From: Bacteroidales bacterium
GTDB lineage: Bacteria > Bacteroidota > Bacteroidia > Bacteroidales > P3
Reading direction: 5' to 3'
NCBI GenBank assembly: GCA_017550405.1
Contig: JAFZPH010000033.1
Span: 1 to 57,482, forward strand
DNA: 57,482 bases
Positions 25,049 through 33,032 of this stretch are shown here, piece by piece. The stretch's first letter is position 1. Each line of letters begins with the position of its first letter. Under the pieces are notes generated by a model, which saw only the letters and a list, made by a program, of their open reading frames with translations, was not told where the DNA came from and made no database searches. The translations under genes were made by a program, and so were the position numbers.

Positions 25049-26279
25049 TTTTGTAAAAGAACACCTACACGACGATACCTCGCGCCTGCTGCTCTCGGCC
25101 GCGAGGTATCCTTCTGTTGATATGGCTGCCGCCGTTCAGCAAATAGAAGGCCTGCGGACGGCACAGGAGAAATGGCCGTCGCTTGAGCCTTACGACGAGT
25201 TCATGTATCCTCCACGGCTTAACCGGGAGCAGAGCTCGTCGGAGGCCACCGCCGAGCACAAGGCTCATTTGGCCGGCAAGCTGTGCGGGGAAGAGGCTCT
25301 TGTATCGGTTGCCGACCTTACTGGGGGGATGGGGATTGACAGCATCGCCTTTGCACAGCTGGGGAAAAACATCCACCAGTCGAATCCCCAGACTCTTACG
25401 CATGTGGATTATGTGGAGAGGGAGGCAGGGCTCTGCTCGCTGATGGAGCATAACCGACGTGTGCTGGGGCTTGAGAATATTACGGTAAACAACTGTGACT
25501 GCATGGAATGGCTGTCGGCCAACGACCGCCGTTATGACATTATATATATAGACCCGGCACGGCGTTCGTCGGCGGGACGCAAGGTGTCGGCTTTCGAAGA
25601 CTGCGTGCCGAATATCCTGCAGCACATGCCGCTGCTGCGTTCGCATTGCCGCTGGCTCATCGTCAAGGCCTCGCCCATGATTGACCTCGGTTTGGCCCAA
25701 AGGCAGCTGGGTGAGGTGGCGGAAGTTCACATTGTCTCGGTTAAAGGCGAGTGCAAGGAGGTGCTGTTTGTGTGCGGGCCGCACGAGGGTGAGACGGTGA
25801 TACACTGCATTGTGAAAGAACCCGGCGGGTTTAACGACATCGACTTCACCCGCAGTCAGGAGAGTGCTGCCGAGCCATGCTTCTGCTCCTCCGTGGGACG
25901 CTACCTTTACGAACCCGACGCCGCGGTGATGAAAGGCGGCCCATTCAATCTTATCTGCCACTGGATGGGGGTGGAAAAGCTGGCACGCAACACACACCTC
26001 TATACCTCCGACAGCCTTGTCAGCCCATTCTGTGGACGCACCTTCTGCGTTCTGCAGGAGATAAAACTCGACCGGAAAGCCATTGCCGCCGCCATCCCCG
26101 ACGGCAAGGCGCATGTGGTGACACGCAACTTCCCCGTCGAAGCGGCCGCACTGCAACGGAAGCTGGGTCTTACCGAAGGAGGGGAGCTCTTCGTAATTGC
26201 CACCTCCGTCGGCTCGCGCAAGACCGGTTTCCTGTGCTGCCATCCCTCGCAAGACAATCATTTTTTGAACGTAACGTAA
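25029..26279 (+). CDS. class I SAM-dependent methyltransferase, PG_1098/THUMP-like family
   Basis: 416 residues. The SAM-binding motif is SVADLTGGMGIDSIAFAQLG, with a second motif IIYIDPARRSSAGRKVSAFE that is diagnostic of this Bacteroidota family. The C-terminal 150 residues resemble the ferredoxin-like/THUMP-like domain described for Porphyromonas PG_1098 (KAHVVTRNFPVEAAALQRKL). RNA is the likely substrate, but it is undetermined. The ATG at 25029 lies inside the upstream gene's end (20-base overlap), indicating translational coupling. Confidence 0.87.
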   Translation: MTREFIDFVKEHLHDDTSRLLLSAARYPSVDMAAAVQQIEGLRTAQEKWPSLEPYDEFMYPPRLNREQSSSEATAEHKAHLAGKLCGEEALVSVADLTGGMGIDSIAFAQLGKNIHQSNPQTLTHVDYVEREAGLCSLMEHNRRVLGLENITVNNCDCMEWLSANDRRYDIIYIDPARRSSAGRKVSAFEDCVPNILQHMPLLRSHCRWLIVKASPMIDLGLAQRQLGEVAEVHIVSVKGECKEVLFVCGPHEGETVIHCIVKEPGGFNDIDFTRSQESAAEPCFCSSVGRYLYEPDAAVMKGGPFNLICHWMGVEKLARNTHLYTSDSLVSPFCGRTFCVLQEIKLDRKAIAAAIPDGKAHVVTRNFPVEAAALQRKLGLTEGGELFVIATSVGSRKTGFLCCHPSQDNHFLNVT

Positions 26280-26288
26280 AAAAATATT

Positions 26289-26320
26289 TTGTCGGTTGAA
26301 AAAATGTTCGTAACTTTGCA
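26289..26320 (+). promoter_or_regulatory. promoter of the rplM-rpsI-rpsB-tsf operon
   Basis: TTG (26289-26291), a 19-base spacer, then TAACTTTGCA (26311-26320). It is nearly identical in layout to the rpmH promoter. Confidence 0.88.
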
Positions 26321-26327
26321 GTCTCCA

Positions 26328-26483
26328 AAAATGGTGCAAAGTGCTTGATTTACCCGTTCAAGGCATTTTGTATCAGGTTGATAGGCATAATGGGCGTTTA
26401 TCCGTCAACGGTCAAAATGTCGCTCAATCGGCGGAGATATTAACAAGAAAACAAAAAAACACCATCGTTAGTAAAAATAAAAA
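26328..26483 (+). promoter_or_regulatory. long 5' leader of rplM, candidate r-protein leader
   Basis: About 155 untranslated bases separate the promoter from the L13 start. They contain pairable segments such as TTGATAGGCAT and CGTTTATCCGTCAACGG. Long leaders ahead of ribosomal protein genes often bind the encoded protein for autoregulation; that is inference here. Confidence 0.35.
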
Positions 26484-26939
26484 ATGAGTACGTTAAGTTA
26501 CAAAACAGTATCAGCCAACAAGCAGACCGTCCAGAAGGAATGGGTGCTCGTTGATGCCGAGAATCAGACCGTAGGCCGTCTGGCTACCCGTGTGGCCAAC
26601 ATCCTGCGCGGCAAGACCAAACCTTGCTACACCCCGCACGTCGACTGCGGTGACAACGTCATCATTATCAATGCCGAGAAAATCGTTTTCACTGGCAAGA
26701 AGATGACCGACAAAATCTACCAGCGCTATACCGGATACCCCGGCGGTCAGCGCGAGACCACACCTGCCAAGGTGCTCGCCAGCCATCCCGAGCGCGTTCT
26801 TGAACACGCCATCCGTGGCATGCTTCCTAAAAATCGTCTGGGCGACGCCCTGTACCGCAACCTGCACGTCTATGCCGGTTCCGAGCATCCCCACCAGGGT
26901 CAGAATCCCAAAGTAATCAATATTAACGACGTTAGATAA
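26484..26939 (+). CDS. rplM: 50S ribosomal protein L13
   Basis: 151 residues. Family signature segments [47 protein letters not shown] and [11 protein letters not shown] are in the right order, and [15 protein letters not shown] closes the protein. L13 is an early 23S rRNA-binding assembly protein. It is the first gene of the four-gene translation operon and lies eight bases before rpsI. A long leader precedes it. Confidence 0.97.
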   Translation: MSTLSYKTVSANKQTVQKEWVLVDAENQTVGRLATRVANILRGKTKPCYTPHVDCGDNVIIINAEKIVFTGKKMTDKIYQRYTGYPGGQRETTPAKVLASHPERVLEHAIRGMLPKNRLGDALYRNLHVYAGSEHPHQGQNPKVININDVR

Positions 26940-26947
26940 AAAGAGAT

Positions 26948-27334
26948 ATGGAAGTAATCAACACCATTGGTAGAAGAAAATGCTCCGTTGCCCGCATCTA
27001 TATGACTCCCGGCACCGGCAATATTGTTGTAAACAGTAGAGACTATAAGGAATATTTCCCCACCGGCCCGCTGCAGTACATCGTCAACCAGCCCCTTCAG
27101 GTGGCCAACGCCGAAGGCAAATGGGACATCAAAGCCAACCTCGACGGCGGTGGAATCACCGGTCAGGCCCAGGCTCTGCGCATGGCTATCGCCCGCGCCC
27201 TCTGCGAGAACAACATCGAGGATCGCCCCGCCCTCAAGAAGGAAGGCTTCCTGATGCGTGACCCCCGTATGGTTGAGCGTAAGAAACCCGGTCAGCCCAA
27301 GGCCCGTAAGCGCTTCCAGTTCAGCAAACGTTAA
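26948..27334 (+). CDS. rpsI: 30S ribosomal protein S9
   Basis: 128 residues: INTIGRRKCSVARIYMTPG at the N-terminus, GGGITGQAQALRMAIARAL in the middle, and the basic C-terminal tail ending KARKRFQFSKR, which reaches the P-site tRNA. The final SKR is the universal S9 ending. Cotranscribed with rplM; a structured 169-base gap separates it from rpsB. Confidence 0.97.
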   Translation: MEVINTIGRRKCSVARIYMTPGTGNIVVNSRDYKEYFPTGPLQYIVNQPLQVANAEGKWDIKANLDGGGITGQAQALRMAIARALCENNIEDRPALKKEGFLMRDPRMVERKKPGQPKARKRFQFSKR

Positions 27335-27405
27335 CCGTTGTACAACACCTGCGCTTAACACAACAAAGCAATTAAAGTTTAGAATCCAAATCGGGAAGAC
27401 GCTCC

Positions 27406-27450
27406 GTCTGGTTGCCAGTTCGGCAGCATAGGACCGCCGAAAAACCAGAC
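27406..27450 (+). promoter_or_regulatory. structured leader RNA upstream of rpsB
   Basis: GTCTGGTT (27406-27413) pairs with AACCAGAC (27443-27450), and inside it TTCGGC (about 27419-27424) pairs with GCCGAA (about 27436-27441). The two-stage hairpin sits in the rpsI-rpsB gap without a T-tract, as expected for an S2-binding leader or processing site rather than a terminator (inference). Confidence 0.55.
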
Positions 27451-27503
27451 CCCAAGGACTACTTCACGATTGGTTCAGATTAGGAAAGTAAACAATAGAC
27501 AAA

Positions 27504-28325
27504 ATGACAGAATTGAAATTCGAAGAACTGCTTGAGGCCGGTTGTCACTTTGGACACCTCAAGAGAAAATGGAATCCCAAAATGGCTCCTTACATCTTCA
27601 AGGAGCATAACGGCATCCACGTTATTGACCTGCAGAAGACCATCGCCAAAGCCGACGAGGCCGCTGCTGCACTGAAACAGATTGCCCGCAGTGGCAAGAA
27701 AGTCCTGTTCGTGGCCACCAAAAAACAGGCCAAGGACATCGTAGCCGAGATGGCCAAGGGCGTCGACATGCCCTTCGTCACCGAGCGCTGGCCCGGTGGT
27801 ATGCTCACCAACTTCGCCACCATCCGCAAGGCCGTGAAGAAGATGAACAACCTCGACAGCCTGATGCACGACAAGGACTTCAACAACATCAGCAAACGTG
27901 AACGCCTGCAGGTGCAGCGCGAGCGTGCCAAGCTCGACAAGAACCTTGGTTCCATCGCCGACCTGACCCGTCTGCCCAGCGCACTCTTCGTCATCGACAT
28001 CAATAAAGAGCACATTGCCGTTGCCGAGGCCCGCCGCCTCAACATCCCCACTTTCGCCCTGGTGGACACCAACTGCAACCCCGACCTTATCGATTTCCCC
28101 ATCCCCGCTAACGATGATGCTTCCAAGTCGATAGCCGCTATCCTGAAACACATGACCGAGGCTATCCAGGAAGGTCTTAACGAGCGCATGCTCGACAAAG
28201 ACGCCCAAAATGAGGAGAAGGACGAGAACCAGACCGAGGAAGCTCCCGTCGAGAAGAAGACCCGTCCCCGCCGTCCCCGCACCGACGCCCCCAAGGCCAA
28301 GGAAGAGGAACCCAAGGCTGAATAA
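27504..28325 (+). CDS. rpsB: 30S ribosomal protein S2
   Basis: 273 residues. Signatures include LLEAGCHFGHLKRKWNPKM, GIHVIDLQKT, VLFVATKKQAKDIV, RWPGGMLTNFATI and PSALFVIDINKEHIAVAEA. The C-terminal 45 residues are a charged low-complexity tail (Glu/Lys/Pro with RPRRPRTDAPKAK) beyond the usual S2 core, as in many Bacteroidota. It is paired with tsf downstream, the near-universal rpsB-tsf order. Confidence 0.97.
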   Translation: MTELKFEELLEAGCHFGHLKRKWNPKMAPYIFKEHNGIHVIDLQKTIAKADEAAAALKQIARSGKKVLFVATKKQAKDIVAEMAKGVDMPFVTERWPGGMLTNFATIRKAVKKMNNLDSLMHDKDFNNISKRERLQVQRERAKLDKNLGSIADLTRLPSALFVIDINKEHIAVAEARRLNIPTFALVDTNCNPDLIDFPIPANDDASKSIAAILKHMTEAIQEGLNERMLDKDAQNEEKDENQTEEAPVEKKTRPRRPRTDAPKAKEEEPKAE

Positions 28326-28370
28326 TCCCGCAAAGGAATCTGTTTAATCACACAAAAAAGAAATCCAATT

Positions 28371-29360
28371 ATGGCAAACATAACAGCAAAACAGGTAAAC
28401 GAGCTGCGCCAGCTGACCGGTGTCGGCATGATGGACTGCAAAAAAGCCCTCGTCGAGTGCGACGGTGACTTCGAGAAAGCCATCGACTTCCTGCGTCAGA
28501 AAGGTCAGAAAATGGCCGCCAAACGCGCCGACCGCGATGCCAACGAAGGCTGCGTGCTGGCTAAGAGCAACGGCAACTACGGTGCCGTTATCATGCTGAG
28601 CTGCGAGACCGACTTCGTCGCCACCAACGCCGACTTCATCGCTTTCACCACCAGCATCCTCGACAACGCCATGGCCAAGCGCCTCACCACTAAAGAGCAG
28701 GTGCTCGACATGGAGCTGGAAGGCCGCAAAGTGAGCGACTGCATCACCGACCAGATTGCCAAAATCGGCGAGAAGATAGAGCTGGCACACTTCGAGACCA
28801 TCGAAGCCCCCGCCGTCTACGCCTACATCCACCCCGGCAACCGTATGGCTTCCGTGGTTGGCATGTCCAAGCCCGGTCATGACGAGGTTGGCCACAACAT
28901 CGCCATGCAGGTCGTCGCCATGCGTCCCCTGGCTCTCGATGCCGACAGCATCCCCCAGGAGACCAAAGACAAGGAGCTTGCCGTCGCCGCCGAAAAGACC
29001 CGCGAGGAACTCATTGGCAAGGCTGTTGACGCTGCCCTGAAGAAGGCCGGCATCAACCCCGCCCACGTCGACAGCGAGGAGCACATGGCTTCCAACTGCG
29101 CCAAAGGCTGGATTACCGAGGAACAGGTCGAAATGGCCAAGAAGATCAAAGAGGAAGAGGGCGCCAAGAAAGCCGCTTCCCTCAACGAGAAACAAATCGA
29201 GCAGATTGCCATGGGCCGTCTGAACAAGTTCTTCAAAGAAAACACCCTGGTCGAACAGGAGTACATCATGGAGAGCAAGATGACCGTCCGCCAGTTCATC
29301 GAGAGCACCGACAAGGCTCTTACCTGCACTGGTTTCAAGCGCCTCGAACTGGGTGCCTAA
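28371..29360 (+). CDS. tsf: translation elongation factor Ts
   Basis: 329 residues. EF-Ts catalyses GDP release from EF-Tu. The N-terminal UBA-like module VNELRQLTGVGMMDCKKALV with the TDFVATN core motif (ETDFVATNADF) is diagnostic, and the C-terminal module ends VRQFIESTDKALTCTGFKRL. It is slightly longer than E. coli EF-Ts because of a helical insertion, common in the phylum. It is the last gene of the operon, before an intrinsic terminator. Confidence 0.97.
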   Translation: MANITAKQVNELRQLTGVGMMDCKKALVECDGDFEKAIDFLRQKGQKMAAKRADRDANEGCVLAKSNGNYGAVIMLSCETDFVATNADFIAFTTSILDNAMAKRLTTKEQVLDMELEGRKVSDCITDQIAKIGEKIELAHFETIEAPAVYAYIHPGNRMASVVGMSKPGHDEVGHNIAMQVVAMRPLALDADSIPQETKDKELAVAAEKTREELIGKAVDAALKKAGINPAHVDSEEHMASNCAKGWITEEQVEMAKKIKEEEGAKKAASLNEKQIEQIAMGRLNKFFKENTLVEQEYIMESKMTVRQFIESTDKALTCTGFKRLELGA

Positions 29361-29381
29361 TCACAGGTTTAAATTGACAAT

Positions 29382-29414
29382 AAAAAAGGTTGCGATTGCT
29401 CGCAACCTTTTTTT
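29382..29414. terminator. bidirectional terminator between tsf and the GIN lipoprotein gene
   Basis: AAAAAAGGTTGCG and CGCAACCTTTTTTT pair around a 6-base loop. A-rich and T-rich flanks allow termination in both directions between converging genes. Confidence 0.9.
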
Positions 29415-29428
29415 ATTCTAATGGTGTA

Positions 29429-30193
29429 TCATTGTCTATGCACTTTCGAGCCACCGCTGGTGCTGCAGTTCTCCACTGGATAGCATCCGGGAAGTGCTTT
29501 ATAGTAAAGGTCGCTGGAGCCCGAAAGGGAACCCGTGAGGCTCTCGCAGCATGAAATCTTCACATCGCTGGAGCCGCTCACCTTGACTGTCACTCTGCGG
29601 CATTCAAGCCCATAAGCATCCACAGTGCTGGAACCGGAGACCTCCGCATCCAATATCTCGGTACAACTCCCGGCACCCGAAACCTTCGAGGAACCGCTAA
29701 TCTCCAAATCAATCTTATCGGCATCGATATTGCCTTTAAAGTCCGAGGCACCAGAAAGGTCGATGTTCACTTCCGACCCCATTACATTGCCGTAAAATTT
29801 AGAAGCACCCGACAAATCCACTTCCACATCATCCCCTTGCAAATTGCCGTGGAAACTGGAGGCACCCGATAGTTCCACATCGCAAAGTGTGCTGTTGCGG
29901 GGCAGCAGCACCTTGGCTGAACCGTGGTACCAATTGAACAGTCTATTCTTGAAACCAATCTTCAGCGTGCCGTCTTCCACCTTGAAAATAACATTCTTGT
30001 GTTCTCCTCCCTTCACTGTTACCTTCGCCTCGCTAATTGTGTCGCACACCACCACATCAAAGGCGCTGCTCACATCCAAAGCAGTATATTGCGCGGGGAC
30101 AGGATAGCCGACGGTGATATGGTCGCTGTAATCCTTTTCACAAGCCATGCATACAAAGCACAGCAATAACGGAATAAAATAGAGTCTCTTCAT
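29429..30193 (-). CDS. GIN (DUF2807) domain lipoprotein
   Basis: 254 residues starting MKRLYFIPLLLCFVCMACEKD with lipobox Cys 18. The rest is a right-handed beta-helix-like array of short repeats of the form xVELSGASSFxG / VDLSGASKFYG / IDLSGASDFKG / LEISGSSKVSG, the 'head GIN domain' pattern, preceded by YTALDVSSAFDVVV. Such proteins are abundant in Bacteroidota envelopes; no enzymatic role is known. An in-frame upstream start would run through the promoter region, so the ATG at 30191-30193 is preferred. Confidence 0.88.
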   Translation of the reverse strand: MKRLYFIPLLLCFVCMACEKDYSDHITVGYPVPAQYTALDVSSAFDVVVCDTISEAKVTVKGGEHKNVIFKVEDGTLKIGFKNRLFNWYHGSAKVLLPRNSTLCDVELSGASSFHGNLQGDDVEVDLSGASKFYGNVMGSEVNIDLSGASDFKGNIDADKIDLEISGSSKVSGAGSCTEILDAEVSGSSTVDAYGLECRRVTVKVSGSSDVKISCCESLTGSLSGSSDLYYKALPGCYPVENCSTSGGSKVHRQ

Positions 30194-30219
30194 ATTAGAT
30201 TGTATTAATGAAATTGGTT

Positions 30220-30229
30220 TGCAAAGATA
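30220..30229 (-). promoter_or_regulatory. -7 promoter element for the GIN lipoprotein gene
   Basis: Minus strand TATCTTTGCA, about 27 bases before the ATG. It diverges from the RNase HI promoter 33 bases away. Confidence 0.75.
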
Positions 30230-30261
30230 CAAATAAAAATCCATATATGCGAAAAGTTTCG

Positions 30262-30271
30262 TACCTTTGCA
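30262..30271 (+). promoter_or_regulatory. -7 promoter element for the RNase HI-pnuC-prmC operon
   Basis: TACCTTTGCA, ten bases before the ATG at 30282, leaving an almost leaderless transcript. Confidence 0.75.
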
Positions 30272-30281
30272 CTCCAAATCT

Positions 30282-30971
30282 ATGGCGAAGAAACAGAAAT
30301 ACTACGTTGTATGGCAGGGCCATACGCCGGGCATCTACGACAACTGGGCCGACTGCCAAAAGCAAGTTGTCGGTGTCGCCAAGGCGCAATACAAGTCATA
30401 CGACACCCTCCATGAAGCCGAGGCCGCACTACGTCTGCCCTACGACACTGCTGTAGCCATCGGCAGAAGCAATCCCTCCGACTCCCCTGCCCCGACAGGC
30501 AAGACCTCCATACTGACCACCGACGAAAACGGCCTTACCGCCATCCTGCCCGGCACCCCGAACCCGCCTGTACTCGACGCACTGGCCGTCGACGCCGCCT
30601 GCAGCGGCAACCCCGGTGCGATGGAATACCAAGGCGTATACATTGCCAACCGCCAGCAGCTGTTTCACTTCAAGACCCCTGTCGGCACCAACAACATCGG
30701 CGAGTTCCTCGGCATTGTGCACGGCCTTGCCTACCTCAAGCAACACAATATGCACCAGATACTCTACAGCGACTCCGTCAACGCCATCAACTGGGTACGC
30801 CGCAAGGAGTGCCGCTCCAAACTGCCCCTCACTCCGCAGACCGCCGACCTATGGAACATCATCCGCCGCGCCGAAGCCTGGCTGCACAATAACACCTACA
30901 CCACCGAGATTCGCAAGTGGGACACCGAGCACTGGGGAGAGATACCCGCCGACTTCAACCGAAAAAAATAA
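30282..30971 (+). CDS. ribonuclease HI with N-terminal viroplasmin-type hybrid-binding domain
   Basis: 229 residues. The N-terminal 45 residues are the RHBD/caulimovirus viroplasmin module that binds RNA/DNA hybrids (KKQKYYVVWQGHTPGIYDNW, then KSYDTLHEAEAAL). The RNase H domain carries the acidic active site: D104 (LAVDAACSGNPG), E141 (NIGEFLGIVHGL), D164 (LYSDSVNAINWV) and a late Asp (D214 or D224 in KWDTEHWGEIPADF). It degrades RNA in R-loops and primers. The ATG at 30282 was chosen because the frame upstream lies in the -7 element. It is followed six bases later by pnuC. Confidence 0.93.
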   Translation: MAKKQKYYVVWQGHTPGIYDNWADCQKQVVGVAKAQYKSYDTLHEAEAALRLPYDTAVAIGRSNPSDSPAPTGKTSILTTDENGLTAILPGTPNPPVLDALAVDAACSGNPGAMEYQGVYIANRQQLFHFKTPVGTNNIGEFLGIVHGLAYLKQHNMHQILYSDSVNAINWVRRKECRSKLPLTPQTADLWNIIRRAEAWLHNNTYTTEIRKWDTEHWGEIPADFNRKK

Positions 30972-30976
30972 CCACA

Positions 30977-31555
30977 ATGGACGCAATACTCACCATCCTT
31001 ATCACCATTGCACAAATCACCACCGTCTACCTTGCCGCCCGCGGCAACCGTTGGACATGGATTTTCAGTATCGCCACCGGACTGATACTGTCTTACAATT
31101 TCTTTACCGACAAGCATTTCATGAGTTTCGCCTTCCAGGTCTACAGCATCCTGGCCTCCATCGGAGGCGTGTTCATCTGGAAGAAGAAGGCGGAGGAAAA
31201 CCGCCGCACCATCAGCTGGGGCAACCCCTTATGGCCCCTCTTGGCAGTAGTGGGAATAGCCGCGGCCACCTACCTTTTCGACGCCCGTGTGCTGCACTCC
31301 AACCTCCCCATCCTCGACTGCGCCATCTTCGCCCTCCAAGCCGTGGCCACCTACCTCATGGTGCGCAAGGACATCAACGCCTGGATATGCTACCTCATCT
31401 GCGACGCCATCTACATCCCCCTCGGCATCATGGGCGGCAGCTACAAGTGGCTCTTTATCAGTGCCTGCTTCCTCATCACAGCAACCTATGGCTTCATCAC
31501 CTTCGTCAAGGCCTGGCGCAACACTCGTGAGAACACTGAGACCCAAAAGCCCTGA
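30977..31555 (+). CDS. pnuC: nicotinamide mononucleotide/riboside transporter, PnuC family
   Basis: 192 residues with about six to seven membrane helices. The family pattern is visible in TTVYLAARGNRWTWIFSI, the central helix with LQAVATYLMVRKDINAWICY, and ICDAIYIPLGIMGGSYKWL. PnuC proteins take up nicotinamide riboside, an NAD precursor, by facilitated diffusion with kinase trapping. No NadR kinase is visible in the window. It lies between RNase HI and prmC with short gaps, so it belongs to that operon. Confidence 0.9.
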   Translation: MDAILTILITIAQITTVYLAARGNRWTWIFSIATGLILSYNFFTDKHFMSFAFQVYSILASIGGVFIWKKKAEENRRTISWGNPLWPLLAVVGIAAATYLFDARVLHSNLPILDCAIFALQAVATYLMVRKDINAWICYLICDAIYIPLGIMGGSYKWLFISACFLITATYGFITFVKAWRNTRENTETQKP

Positions 31556-31569
31556 CGCATTCTGAAACC

Positions 31570-32478
31570 ATGAACACTACCGACATGCACATCCCCTCCA
31601 ACCGTGTTCGCGACATCGAGCGGTATGTCCATACCGAACTGGCAGGACGCTACCCCGACGGGGAGCTGCGCATGTTCGTCTTCATGCTCTTCGAGGCCTT
31701 CCTTGGATGGGACAGGACCCAGCTGCTGCTGCACCGCGACGACACCATCAACCAGTCCGACCTGCTCCGGTTCCATTGGGCTGTTGAAGCCCTTAAGCAG
31801 TTCCGACCCATCCAGCATATCATCGGCCACACCGACTTCTGCAGTCTCCGCATCCGAGTCACCCCCGACGTGCTCGTCCCCCGCCCCGAAACAGAGGAAA
31901 TCGTCGCCCGCCTCGCCGACTGGCTCGTCAGCAGGCGGACAAGTCACCCCGCCATACTCGACCTCTGCACCGGCAGCGGCTGCATCGCCATCGCACTCAA
32001 GCACCAATTCCCCTCGGCGCAGGTCACGGCCGCGGACATCTCCCCCACCGCTCTGGCCATCGCCCGCGACAATGCCGCAGCCAACCACACCGACATCCAC
32101 TTCGTGGAGATGGACGTGCTGGACGACCGACAGCTCGCCTCGCTCTCCCACCCTTTCGACCTTATCGTCAGCAATCCCCCATACGTGATGGAACGCGAAC
32201 GCGCCGACATGCAACCCAACGTGCTGAACTACGACCCCGCCCTGGCCCTCTTCGTTCCCGACAGCGACCCCCTGCGCTTCTACCGCGCCATCGGCCAGTA
32301 CGCCGCCACGCACCTCGCCCCGCAAGGGCTGCTCGCGCTTGAAATCAACCAAGCCCTCGTCACCGAAACCGCACAGCTGTTCCAAGCCCTCGGCTTCGAC
32401 ACTCAACTGCATCACGATTTCCGCGGCAACCCCCGCTGCATTACTGCCGGCCTGCCTTCATGCAACACCAAAGAGTAG
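31570..32478 (+). CDS. prmC: peptide chain release factor N5-glutamine methyltransferase
   Basis: 302 residues. Methylates the Gln of the GGQ motif in RF1/RF2. The N-terminal helical domain is followed by VPRPETEEIV, SAM motif ILDLCTGSGCIAIAL and the catalytic motif IVSNPPYVMERERADM, with YDPALALFVPDSDPLRFYR after it, all in HemK/PrmC order. It is the last gene of the RNase HI-pnuC operon; a small hairpin (TAGCCC-TTCC-GGGCTA) overlaps its stop. Confidence 0.95.
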   Translation: MNTTDMHIPSNRVRDIERYVHTELAGRYPDGELRMFVFMLFEAFLGWDRTQLLLHRDDTINQSDLLRFHWAVEALKQFRPIQHIIGHTDFCSLRIRVTPDVLVPRPETEEIVARLADWLVSRRTSHPAILDLCTGSGCIAIALKHQFPSAQVTAADISPTALAIARDNAAANHTDIHFVEMDVLDDRQLASLSHPFDLIVSNPPYVMERERADMQPNVLNYDPALALFVPDSDPLRFYRAIGQYAATHLAPQGLLALEINQALVTETAQLFQALGFDTQLHHDFRGNPRCITAGLPSCNTKE

Positions 32479-32490
32479 CCCTTCCGGGCT
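32475..32490 (+). terminator. short terminator-like hairpin at the prmC stop
   Basis: TAGCCC-TTCC-GGGCTA followed by TTTC. It lies between the convergent prmC and dtd genes. Confidence 0.55.
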
Positions 32491-32539
32491 ATTTCATCCC
32501 AGACAGGTCATGTGAGTCTTCTTTATACAGTGAAGTGGG

Positions 32540-32995
32540 CTACTTTCTGTTTTGGCTGTCGATAATGATGGTGACGGGACCGTCGTTGACCAGCTCCACC
32601 TGCATGTTGGCGCCAAACTCGCCCGTCTGTACCTCTTTGCCGAACACTTGGCTCAGCCACTTGATGAACTTCTCGTACATGGGGATGGCCACCTCGGGTT
32701 TGGATGCGTGGATATAGCTGGGTCGGTTGCCTTTCTTGGTACTGGCCATAAGGGTGAACTGGCTGACGAGCAGAATGCCGCTGTCGGGCACATCGGTGAT
32801 GGGCAGGTTCATCACCCCGTCGGCATCGTCGAAGATGCGCAGGGTCACTATCTTTCGGCAAAGCCAGTCGATGTCCTCGTCGGTGTCGGCATCCTCAATG
32901 CCGAGGAGAATCATCATCCCTTGTCCAATCTCTGATTTTAGCTGTCCCGCAATGGTGACGGAAGCTCTGATGCAACGCTGTATTACTATTCGCAT
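32540..32995 (-). CDS. dtd: D-aminoacyl-tRNA deacylase
   Basis: 151 residues. Removes D-amino acids (and glycine) mischarged on tRNA. DTD signatures: MRIVIQRCIRASVTI, LLVSQFTLMAST (the SQFTL motif) with KKGNRPSY, and the Gly-Pro motif NDGPVTIIID near the C-terminus. Length and order are standard. It lies 37 bases downstream of the UvrD-type helicase gene on the same strand, so they probably form an operon with yigZ. Confidence 0.96.
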   Translation of the reverse strand: MRIVIQRCIRASVTIAGQLKSEIGQGMMILLGIEDADTDEDIDWLCRKIVTLRIFDDADGVMNLPITDVPDSGILLVSQFTLMASTKKGNRPSYIHASKPEVAIPMYEKFIKWLSQVFGKEVQTGEFGANMQVELVNDGPVTIIIDSQNRK

Positions 32996-33032
32996 AATGG
33001 ATGCCTGTCGGCTTTGTTGGGTGTTGATGTAG

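Noticed and set aside
30917..30976. Longer start for pnuC inside the RNase HI gene
   Set aside because: The added residues are hydrophilic and unlike PnuC; MDAILTILI begins the first membrane helix.
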